A stretch of DNA of 9,805 nt from assembly GCA_025464645.1 (NCBI GenBank), contig JAODGF010000008.1, forward strand, positions 1-9,805, read 5' to 3'. This DNA comes from Methanosarcinales archaeon. Lineage in GTDB: Archaea > Halobacteriota > Syntropharchaeia > Alkanophagales > Methanospirareceae. Under the pieces are notes generated by a model, which did no database searches, had not been told where the DNA came from, and saw only the letters and a program-made list of their open reading frames with translations. Position numbers and translations under genes: made by a program. This document shows positions 1 through 5,842 of this stretch, in pieces. Position 1 is the first letter of the stretch; the number at the start of each line of letters is the position of its first letter.

Positions 1-10
1 TCTCGCCTTT

Positions 11-28
11 TAAGTTCCGCGGAGCTTA
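11..28. repeat. short near-perfect palindrome downstream of the DUF2953 gene
   Basis: An 18-base palindrome centred on TCCGCGGA, with outer arms TAAG and CTTA. The only unpaired position is a T opposite G, which could wobble-pair in RNA. It lies 13 bp beyond the stop codon of the minus-strand DUF2953 gene. No T-run follows on the minus strand, so it is a poor fit to a transcription terminator. It could be a binding site for a dimeric regulator of whatever lies to the left, or chance. Confidence 0.25.
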
Positions 29-41
29 GATTAGATACATG

Positions 42-635
42 TCAAAAATCCTTCCTTATCCTGCGGAAGAAACAGATAAAGGGAATAACAACCTTAAATA
101 GAGGTAGGCGAAGCCGAATTTCTATATCCGCATCCATCATCTCCTCTTCAAAGGATGGTTCTATCTCGAGCTGTGTTTCAGGATGGAGAGCATTTGATAT
201 ACCTCTGCCTGCATACAGAAACCCAATCAGCATGCCGGTCTGGTATGGGTCAGATAGCCCTACCTTCACCCTGCCCCCTAATCTCTTTATGGATATGTTT
301 TTGGTGAGCGCCCCAGCCAAATCCTTCCCAGCATCATACAGTTCGTTTGCGTTCCATATAATCTTCTTCCGATCAGTGCGTTTCTCCTCTCTCTTCTCAA
401 AGGGTCTCTTGAGAAGGGTGACGCCTAAGACTCGTAATCGAAAATCCTTCTTCTCGTTGCTAAAGTCCAGGTGACCCGAAACAGTACCCAGTAAGAACCC
501 AAATGACATTCGTAGCTGTGCCAAAGGTCCTTCTTTGAAGAGCCTAAGCGAGATATCAACGGGTATTAGGAGCGCAGCAGCTATTAAGACCACTATAATC
601 GCTAAAACAATTAATAGAATTGGTATTATGTCCAT
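42..635 (-). CDS. DUF2953 family membrane-anchored protein
   Basis: A 197-aa protein of unknown biochemical function that I assign to DUF2953. Residues 4-25 form one strongly hydrophobic segment with no cleavage site, so it is probably an N-terminal anchor. A soluble domain follows. The family-like core is GLSDPYQTG (126-134), followed by a hydrophobic GFLYA stretch, then an IEPSF motif (158-162), and a second hydrophobic stretch near the C-terminus (178-190). A basic, charged linker sits at about 79-92. Length is normal for the family. The start is the ATG at 635, with no Shine-Dalgarno ahead of it. It lies 48 bp downstream of the GerW-family gene on the same strand, so the two are probably cotranscribed. 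In Bacillus the corresponding pair is ytfI-ytfJ, which supports both assignments. The membrane location is inferred from sequence only. Confidence 0.83.
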   Translation of the reverse strand: MDIIPILLIVLAIIVVLIAAALLIPVDISLRLFKEGPLAQLRMSFGFLLGTVSGHLDFSNEKKDFRLRVLGVTLLKRPFEKREEKRTDRKKIIWNANELYDAGKDLAGALTKNISIKRLGGRVKVGLSDPYQTGMLIGFLYAGRGISNALHPETQLEIEPSFEEEMMDADIEIRLRLPLFKVVIPFICFFRRIRKDF

Positions 636-683
636 TGTAAAAATAAACTAAGAGGAGAACTTCCTAAAAGCTCTCCATTTAGA

Positions 684-1076
684 TCATTTTATTTCTTCTG
701 CTTTTTTGCCCTCTTTGCCTTCTTTCATCTCTTTGATTTTATCCATCACCACTGGCAATGCTTCTCCGACGATCTTCTCTATTGCACCAGACGGTTTCAG
801 CGAGAGCACCCTCAATCCTTCAGGTCCGGGTATGCCCCTGAACACCGCTACGAGAGCTACCGGCTTTATTCCACCTCCGCCCCCAGCACCATATCCTTGC
901 CCCTCTTTCTCTTTTCCCTTGCCGCCACCTCCACCAGCGCCGAAGCCGGTCTCAAAGATGGGAATCAGGGTCTTATCCTCTATCTCTATGGGCTTCCCAA
1001 TTGCAGTTTCGACCGTAATCGTCTTCCGAAGTTCTTCCCACATACTTTTTATAACCTCATTTGGCTCTTCACTCAT
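684..1076 (-). CDS. GerW/YtfJ family protein
   Basis: A 130-aa soluble protein matching the GerW (YtfJ) family, named for a Bacillus spore protein needed for germination. Its biochemical role is unknown. Visible family features are an N-terminal helix, a VETAIGKPIEIEDKTLIPI segment (22-40) resembling the family's 'G-x-P-I ... I-P' strand pair, and two glycine blocks (46-52 and 63-69) separated by a charged insert. A KPVALVAVF strand (71-79) follows, then a C-terminal amphipathic helix and a Lys/Glu-rich tail. An archaeon of this kind is not expected to sporulate, so the name should not be read as function. The ATG at 1076 is preceded by GGTGAG about 6 bases upstream (1082-1087, minus strand), a good archaeal ribosome-binding site. 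It is first in a unit with the DUF2953 gene. Confidence 0.85.
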   Translation of the reverse strand: MSEEPNEVIKSMWEELRKTITVETAIGKPIEIEDKTLIPIFETGFGAGGGGGKGKEKEGQGYGAGGGGGIKPVALVAVFRGIPGPEGLRVLSLKPSGAIEKIVGEALPVVMDKIKEMKEGKEGKKAEEIK

Positions 1077-1148
1077 TTTTTCTCACCTTCTTCACTTCAG
1101 AAGTATATAAATGTTAGCAACATAAATATTCATATCACTGGTTGATTT
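1077..1148. promoter_or_regulatory. divergent promoter region between GerW-family gene and hypothetical gene
   Basis: This 72-bp gap separates divergent genes and holds two AT-rich elements. TATATAAAT at 1104-1112 is a good archaeal box A on the plus strand. It would place a transcript start near 1133 and give the 1149 gene a leader of about 16 bases. On the minus strand, AATATTTATG (1130-1121) would place a start near 1100, leaving a leader that includes the GGTGA ribosome-binding site of the GerW-family gene. The first element also reads as TTTATATA on the minus strand, so it could serve both directions. Positions of transcript starts are inferred from the usual TATA spacing of about 25 bases. 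Confidence 0.45.
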
Positions 1149-1820
1149 ATGAACCAAGAAATAATGCTCAATGCAAAACAAAAAAGTATAAGGGTAAAAG
1201 AGCTGAAGAACTACGGCTCGACACGCCGCCCTCTATATACAATCGCTGTGGAGATCGAGCTAACAGTAAGTGAAAGCCCTGATATGCTTCATAAAATTTT
1301 TACTGGTACAGGGCTCATAGCAAGAGAAACGATACCTTTTGAGATAGTATCGAATTTTAGAGGCTCGGCAGACGATAAACCCTTTTATTCTGCACTTATT
1401 GTCCATGAAGGCATCACGAAGAAATACGAAGTTGTGGCAAGGGACACTGGTGGTTTTCTCAGGACGAGTATAAATTACGAGCCTGTGGTGTATCCAGAGG
1501 AACTTCGGTTGACGCATCCTGCGGAGTTTTCTCGAATGAACATAGAAGTAGAGGAATGGGAACTCCATAACTACAAGCATTATTTTATGCTTCTTATTGC
1601 GTCCAAGCGGTATGAGAGCTTTGATCTGTGGGTAAGAAGAGAAAGAGGAGAAGAGGAGGCTTCTGTGTTTACATCAATAAAGGCAAACCTTGCAGAATCA
1701 GAGTTAAAGGAGAAGAAAGTGCCTTGCTCGTGGTATCTGAAGAGACTTTCGGTATTTGAAGGCTTTGACCTGGGGGATGAAGTGAGGAGAAAAATAGAAT
1801 ATAGTAATGGTAACCTTTAA
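1149..1820 (+). CDS. hypothetical protein, no family recognised
   Basis: A 223-aa soluble protein that I do not recognise. It has no signal peptide and no membrane segment. The sequence alternates short hydrophobic strands with charged residues, as in a beta-rich fold, for example around 29-40, 62-70, 80-97 and 144-152. The last third is strongly charged, with an ERGEEE run at 165-170. There is a single cysteine (C193) and no obvious nucleotide-binding or catalytic motif. Composition and reading-frame quality look like a real gene. It is favoured over opposite-strand frames because a plausible TATA element precedes it and the map gene follows 40 bp downstream in the same direction. The ATG at 1149 has only a weak GGTTGAT-like sequence ahead of it, fitting a short-leader transcript. 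It may be cotranscribed with map, but that alone does not assign a role. Confidence 0.72.
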   Translation: MNQEIMLNAKQKSIRVKELKNYGSTRRPLYTIAVEIELTVSESPDMLHKIFTGTGLIARETIPFEIVSNFRGSADDKPFYSALIVHEGITKKYEVVARDTGGFLRTSINYEPVVYPEELRLTHPAEFSRMNIEVEEWELHNYKHYFMLLIASKRYESFDLWVRRERGEEEASVFTSIKANLAESELKEKKVPCSWYLKRLSVFEGFDLGDEVRRKIEYSNGNL

Positions 1821-1844
1821 GGTTTAAGGAGAAAATAAAGAAAA

Positions 1845-1852
1845 GAGAGGAG
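1845..1852 (+). promoter_or_regulatory. Shine-Dalgarno site of map
   Basis: GAGAGGAG ends 8 bases before the ATG at 1861. It is the clearest normally spaced ribosome-binding site in the window and fixes the map start. Confidence 0.7.
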
Positions 1853-1860
1853 TACTAAAA

Positions 1861-2754
1861 ATGGAAGAGGAGATAGAACTTATATTGGATAAATATAGAA
1901 GTGCGGGTAGGATTCTGGCAGAGGTAAGAGAAGAAGCGGTAGGGAGAATAAAAGAAGGAGTTGCTTTGTTAGAAGTTGCGGAGTTCGTTGAGAACAGCAT
2001 AAGAGAAAAGGGTGCGCAACCTGCATTCCCCTGTAATATATCGAGGAACGAAGAAGCGGCACATGCTACTCCTTCGATAGACGACAAGACTGTCTTTGGC
2101 AAGGATATTGTAAAACTTGATATTGGTACCCATATAGACGGTTATATTGGTGATAGTGCGGTGACCGTGGATTTAAGTGGCAATGGCGAAGGGCTGGTGA
2201 AAGCGTCTGAAGCGGCGTTAAACGAGGCGATAAAGATAATTCGTGATGGCATAAGCACTATTGAGATAGGAGAAGTAATTGAGAATACCATAAGAGAGCA
2301 GGGGTATAAGCCCATTGTCAATCTGACGGGACATGGTCTCATGAGATACAATTCTCATGCTCAACCGACAATTCCCAATGTGAAGTATGAGCACGGGGTA
2401 ATACTCCGAGAGAACGATGTCATTGCAATAGAGCCATTTGCAACGGATGCACAGGGTGCGGGAAAAGTAGTAGAGAGTGGTAATGCAGAGATATATAGTC
2501 TGATAAAAGCGAAGCCGGTCAGATTGAAAGAGGCGAAAAGGCTGTTGGAGGAAATAAAGAAATATCAGGGATTGCCGTTCGCAAAGAGGTGGCTGCCAAG
2601 GGAGAGGCTTGATTTAGCACTTCGAACGTTAGAAAACACGAAAGGAGTATTAAGAGATTATCCAGTATTAAAAGAAGAGGGGAATGGGTTAATTTCACAA
2701 GCCGAGCATACTGTAATCGTGAAGGAGGATGGGTGTGAGGTAACAACAAAATAG
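1861..2754 (+). CDS. map: methionine aminopeptidase, type II
   Basis: A cytosolic metalloprotease that removes the initiator methionine from nascent proteins when the second residue is small. The 297-aa length is that of archaeal type II enzymes. The five expected metal ligands are all visible by position: D87 and D98 in the KLDIGTHIDGYIGDSAVTV stretch, H158 in NLTGHGL, E191 in IAIEPFA, and E282 in SQAEHTVIV. H68 in AAHATPS matches the conserved substrate-side histidine. The spacing of 11 residues between the two aspartates matches the Pyrococcus furiosus enzyme. The helical insertion that defines type II lies at about 205-265. Start chosen at the ATG with GAGAGGAG 8 bases upstream. It follows the hypothetical gene by 40 bp and may share its transcript. 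Nothing suggests loss of activity. Confidence 0.97.
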   Translation: MEEEIELILDKYRSAGRILAEVREEAVGRIKEGVALLEVAEFVENSIREKGAQPAFPCNISRNEEAAHATPSIDDKTVFGKDIVKLDIGTHIDGYIGDSAVTVDLSGNGEGLVKASEAALNEAIKIIRDGISTIEIGEVIENTIREQGYKPIVNLTGHGLMRYNSHAQPTIPNVKYEHGVILRENDVIAIEPFATDAQGAGKVVESGNAEIYSLIKAKPVRLKEAKRLLEEIKKYQGLPFAKRWLPRERLDLALRTLENTKGVLRDYPVLKEEGNGLISQAEHTVIVKEDGCEVTTK

Positions 2755-2953
2755 CGACTTCTCTGGGATTAACTTTAATGACTATCGAAAGCATGATTGA
2801 GGGTGAAGAACCAATACCAGAGGAAAATGGCACTGCTGAATCTTTGGTCGCAGTAGTAGCATGACTAAAATCGATTATTCAAGATTTAAGGCGATTAAGA
2901 ATATTAAAATGAAATTACGACCTACATATCCACTCGAAAAGCTCATCTGAAAG
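2755..2953 (+). promoter_or_regulatory. intergenic region with possible rtcA promoter
   Basis: This 199-bp gap is long for such a dense window. AATATTAAAAT at about 2900-2910 is a TATA-like element that would place a transcript start near 2930, about 24 bases ahead of the rtcA ATG. No strong ribosome-binding site precedes that ATG. The left part holds a doubtful small frame listed separately. I see no tRNA-like fold or terminator hairpin. Confidence 0.3.
2778..2864 (+). CDS. doubtful 28-codon small ORF or gene remnant
   Basis: ATG at 2778 to TGA at 2862-2864 encodes 28 residues: an acidic middle (IEGEEPIPEE) followed by a hydrophobic end (SLVAVVA). The same frame is open upstream back to about 2739, adding a hydrophobic stretch reading IATSLGLTLM. 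The shape resembles coding sequence, but there is no ribosome-binding site ahead of the ATG and I recognise no family. It may be a short protein, the eroded start of a lost gene, or chance. Confidence 0.13.
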   Translation: MTIESMIEGEEPIPEENGTAESLVAVVA

Positions 2954-3964
2954 ATGATGATCCAAATAGACGGCACTTATGGCGAAGGCGGCGGGCAGAT
3001 AATAAGGACCGCAATAGCACTTGCCGCAATAACAGGAAAAGAAGTAGAGATAAAGAACATAAGAGCAAATAGACCCAATCCCGGTCTTGCAGCACAACAT
3101 TTGCACGCGGTTAAGGCGGTAGCCAAACTGTCCGGTGGGAAAACAGAAGGATTGGAGCTGCGTTCTTCAAGGTTAAAATTCTCTCCCGGTGCGCTAAAAG
3201 GATTTGAAGGTGAAATAGACATAGGCACTGCGGGGAGCATTACATTGCTATTGCAATGCCTTATTCCAGTTGCGCTTTTTGCGGATAGCGAGACGAAAGT
3301 ACTTATAAAAGGTGGAACAGACGTTAAATGGTCCCCTCCGATAGATTTTTACACCGAGGTGTTTCTCAAAGCTATACATGAGATGGGATGCAATGTGCAT
3401 CTGGCGATGAAGAGACGAGGTTATTATCCAAAAGGTGGAGGATGGGTGGAAGCGAGAATAGCCCCCTCGCCTCACATAAGGGAAATCGTTTTTAAGAGAA
3501 ATGGGAGGGAAGGAGTCATAAAAGGCATTTCTCATTCCTGCGGTCTTCCGGCGCATATAGCGGAAAGGCAGGCGAAGGCAGCAGAAAAGGTATTAAATGC
3601 GGTAGGATACGATACCGGGATAAGAACAGAGATAGAGAACGAGAGGACAACCGGCTGTGGCATAACGCTCTGGCGTGGATACAAGAGTGGCAGTGCATTA
3701 GGCGAGAGAGGGAAGAGGGCGGAACTCGTTGGCGAAGAAGCAGCGCGTAATATTATAAAAGAATTAGAATCCCCATCAACCGTTGATGTCCATCTTGCCG
3801 ACCAGCTTGTACCTTATATTGCGCTTGCAGATGGGAATTCAGAGCTAAAGGTTCGTGAGATTACGAAACATCTCGAAACGAACATGTACGTGACGAAGAA
3901 GTTTTTGGATGTTGAATTCAAGATAAAAGAAGAAGGAGAGGTTTTTGTGATCAGGAAAGAGTAG
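2954..3964 (+). CDS. rtcA: RNA 3'-terminal phosphate cyclase
   Basis: Converts an RNA 3'-phosphate into a 2',3'-cyclic phosphate using ATP, through a covalent enzyme-AMP intermediate on histidine. The 336-aa length is typical. Visible signatures are DGTYGEGGGQIIRTA (6-20) with the conserved Glu, Gln and Arg of the active site, and the family pattern RGYYPKGGG at 155-163. The expected adenylated histidine is H306 in EITKHLETN. The inserted subdomain characteristic of the cyclase falls in about 175-270. Two ATG codons are adjacent (2954 and 2957) and either could be used, since no clear ribosome-binding site distinguishes them. A methyltransferase gene starts 7 bp after the stop, so the two are very probably cotranscribed. 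No rtcB ligase is seen nearby. In archaea the physiological substrate of RtcA remains unsettled. Confidence 0.97.
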   Translation: MMIQIDGTYGEGGGQIIRTAIALAAITGKEVEIKNIRANRPNPGLAAQHLHAVKAVAKLSGGKTEGLELRSSRLKFSPGALKGFEGEIDIGTAGSITLLLQCLIPVALFADSETKVLIKGGTDVKWSPPIDFYTEVFLKAIHEMGCNVHLAMKRRGYYPKGGGWVEARIAPSPHIREIVFKRNGREGVIKGISHSCGLPAHIAERQAKAAEKVLNAVGYDTGIRTEIENERTTGCGITLWRGYKSGSALGERGKRAELVGEEAARNIIKELESPSTVDVHLADQLVPYIALADGNSELKVREITKHLETNMYVTKKFLDVEFKIKEEGEVFVIRKE

Positions 3965-3971
3965 GGGAAAA

Positions 3972-4505
3972 ATGCAAGATGAAAAACTGAAAGAAGACTC
4001 AGAAGGCTTGATAGAACGAGCGGAAATTTTGAGAAGATGGCAAGTAGAAAATAAGATTTTGCTTGACATTGGAGCAGGACCACTTGCGATTATCGCCGCG
4101 AGAGATTTCAATTGCATGGTTACGAATATAGATATTTCCGAGGATGCCTTAGAGGAAGCTAAGAGAGACGCAGAAAAGGAAGGAGTTAGAGAGAAAATTA
4201 TATTTCAGAAAGGAGATGCAACCACACTTCGTTATCCAAGCAGGAGTTTTGACGTTGTAATCAGCTACGGCGTTTTGCATCACATTGAGCCAGAGAGAAG
4301 AAGAAAGTGCATTCGTGAGATGTGGCAAGTAGCGAAGGAAAAGGTTATTGTGATTGAATTGACGCCGGAAGGATTCGAGAAGCTCCATTCCGGTAGCAAT
4401 TTCAAACCCGTTGACCTCGAGTGGCTGGAGAGAGAATTAAATTCCTTCGGCAAAGTAGGGAAATATTTAGGAACATTAATGACTGTTTATACACTTTCTT
4501 GCTAA
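3972..4505 (+). CDS. class I SAM-dependent methyltransferase
   Basis: A small (177-aa) soluble methyltransferase with a complete Rossmann core and no extra domain. Motif I is LLDIGAGPL (30-38), which binds S-adenosylmethionine. The acidic residue at the end of strand 2 is D54 in TNIDIS. GDATTLRYP (81-89) is the adenine-side loop, and FDVVISYGVLHHIE (93-106) is motif IV with the HHIE typical of the Methyltransf_11/25 type. The substrate cannot be read from the sequence: there is no NPPY motif of N-methyltransferases and no RNA-binding domain. Strands 6 and 7 appear present in the C-terminal YLGTLMTVYTL. It begins 7 bp after rtcA, with AGGGGA directly ahead of the ATG, suggesting translational coupling. 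The stop is 2 bp from the convergent Pus10 stop. An RNA target is a guess from its neighbours. Confidence 0.9.
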   Translation: MQDEKLKEDSEGLIERAEILRRWQVENKILLDIGAGPLAIIAARDFNCMVTNIDISEDALEEAKRDAEKEGVREKIIFQKGDATTLRYPSRSFDVVISYGVLHHIEPERRRKCIREMWQVAKEKVIVIELTPEGFEKLHSGSNFKPVDLEWLERELNSFGKVGKYLGTLMTVYTLSC

Positions 4506-4507
4506 AA

Positions 4508-5746
4508 TCATTTGAGTTCCACATCCATCACATCCAGTTCCTTCACTTCTGCTCCGGTTCCAAGCAACTCGCTTAAACTTGGCTTCGTTCTTCCTTCATC
4601 ACCCGATATGAGTTCCTTTATATACAAACCACCATTACATTTTATTTCTATAACGCAAATTTGCTCTTCAAAATTGAAGCTTACCAATCTTGCATCATAT
4701 ACTTTCCTTTTTCTTATCAGGTCCGCCCTTCTGTGCATTACCCTTATGGGTGTCCTCTGTTCTATCACCGTTCCAATTAGTTTATTTAGAGCATTTTTCA
4801 AATAAGTCTCGAGCACCTTTGTTTTTAGCTCCACTTCAACCTTGTAAGTCTTATCCGCCTTAGCATTTTTTATCTTCGCTACCATTTCTCGTTTCACGTA
4901 TTGAAGACCTGTCACCTCGATTTTACCCTCGTTTTCTTCCTTCACTTTCTCCTCTAACATCTGCAAATCCACTTTCCTCCGCCTCGGCTCCTTTATCTCA
5001 ACCACAAAAGGGCGACCTGAGCCGAGCATTCGGGCATCTATGTCCTCTCTCCCGCATCCATGCAACACCATGTCTCCACCTTTAAATTCCGCCAATACTG
5101 AGCCCTTTACCAGCTCTTCGACAGATTCTGCATACATTTTCCCGGTAAAATTGCACTTCTCACATCCTCTGCCATGGCACTCACGGCAGAACCATCTTGT
5201 TTGTGGCAGCCCCCTTTTGAACTTCCTGTATCTTCCATAAATGAAAACCGGGTTTACTTGCAACTCCACCTTTTCCGTCCATAAATTCAGTATTACCACG
5301 ACTTCAGGCATCTCAAAATCAGCCCTTTTCCCTGTTCGCCTCTCTATTCTCTTGCCTACCTCTCTATTCAACTCTGCTTTTAACGGTTCGGCATAAGAGG
5401 CACCCGAGATTTCCCATATCAGCTCTTCATTCTCCAACAGCATCCCGCTCACTTTTGTGCCCACTAAAAAGGAATCAAATTCGTATTCTTTTAGTTTTTC
5501 TAATGCTTTTGACACCCACCGTTCTAAATTCTCAAATAAGCAATTACATACCCAGCATTTGCCTTCTTCTATCTTCACCCCTTTTGTTCTCAAAACTTCC
5601 TTTAATATTTTTCCTCTTTCTTCATTTGATAGCCCTGAGGAGATCTTTGCAATTTGTCTGCCAAGGCAATTATCACAGATAGGTCCTTCTTTTACTATTT
5701 TGCGTGCTATTTCTATTACATCCTCACTTAAATCATCGGCTCTCAT
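4508..5746 (-). CDS. pus10: tRNA pseudouridine synthase Pus10 (Psi54/Psi55)
   Basis: Converts uridine 54 and/or 55 of the tRNA T-arm to pseudouridine, the archaeal counterpart of bacterial TruB at position 55. Numbering here is from an upstream GTG at 5764 (418 aa). The N-terminal part has paired cysteines C30/C33 (CDNCLGR) and C70/C73 (CWVC), matching the zinc site of the THUMP-like accessory domain. A second four-cysteine cluster (C193, C196, C201, C204) precedes KMYAESVEELV. The catalytic segment is GREDIDARMLGSGRPF (238-253), with D243 the expected catalytic aspartate. The late YIKELISGDEGRT segment (381-393) is conserved in the family. The ATG at 5746 is preferred: a TATAAATA box at 5794-5787 would start transcription near 5764, leaving a leader of about 18 bases with GAGGGT 10 bases before this ATG. 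The GTG at 5764 would require leaderless initiation. It is convergent with the methyltransferase gene. Confidence 0.95.
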   Translation of the reverse strand: MRADDLSEDVIEIARKIVKEGPICDNCLGRQIAKISSGLSNEERGKILKEVLRTKGVKIEEGKCWVCNCLFENLERWVSKALEKLKEYEFDSFLVGTKVSGMLLENEELIWEISGASYAEPLKAELNREVGKRIERRTGKRADFEMPEVVVILNLWTEKVELQVNPVFIYGRYRKFKRGLPQTRWFCRECHGRGCEKCNFTGKMYAESVEELVKGSVLAEFKGGDMVLHGCGREDIDARMLGSGRPFVVEIKEPRRRKVDLQMLEEKVKEENEGKIEVTGLQYVKREMVAKIKNAKADKTYKVEVELKTKVLETYLKNALNKLIGTVIEQRTPIRVMHRRADLIRKRKVYDARLVSFNFEEQICVIEIKCNGGLYIKELISGDEGRTKPSLSELLGTGAEVKELDVMDVELK

Positions 5747-5764
5747 GTTTTGTTTTACCCTCAC

Positions 5765-5842
5765 GATTGGAGGTAGAGCGATAGGATATTTATAGTATTA
5801 GTAGTAGGTAGTTAAAGTAACCACAAGAAAACAAGAAATAAC
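5765..5842. promoter_or_regulatory. divergent promoter between pus10 and the DUF1015 gene
   Basis: A single AT-rich element, TATTTATA at 5787-5794, lies between these divergent genes. Read on the minus strand it is TATAAATA and would start the pus10 transcript near 5764. On the plus strand it would start the DUF1015 transcript near 5818, about 25 bases ahead of its ATG, with no ribosome-binding site in that leader. One TATA element may thus serve both directions. Transcript starts are inferred from spacing only. Confidence 0.45.

Noticed and set aside
706..1110. 134-codon open frame on the plus strand opposite the GerW-like gene, rich in Pro and Ser
   Set aside because: It is the mirror of the Gly- and Lys/Glu-rich minus-strand gene. 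The proline runs come from the glycine codons, and no promoter or ribosome-binding site supports it.
1812..1824. AACCTT-T-AAGGTT inverted repeat over the stop codon of the hypothetical gene
   Set aside because: A one-base centre cannot form a hairpin loop, the arms are AT-rich and short, and no T-run follows. It is likely chance.
2519..2833. 104-codon minus-strand frame overlapping the end of map and the gap before rtcA
   Set aside because: Most of it lies antisense to the well-supported map gene. Its composition is low-complexity Leu/Ser and it has no family resemblance.
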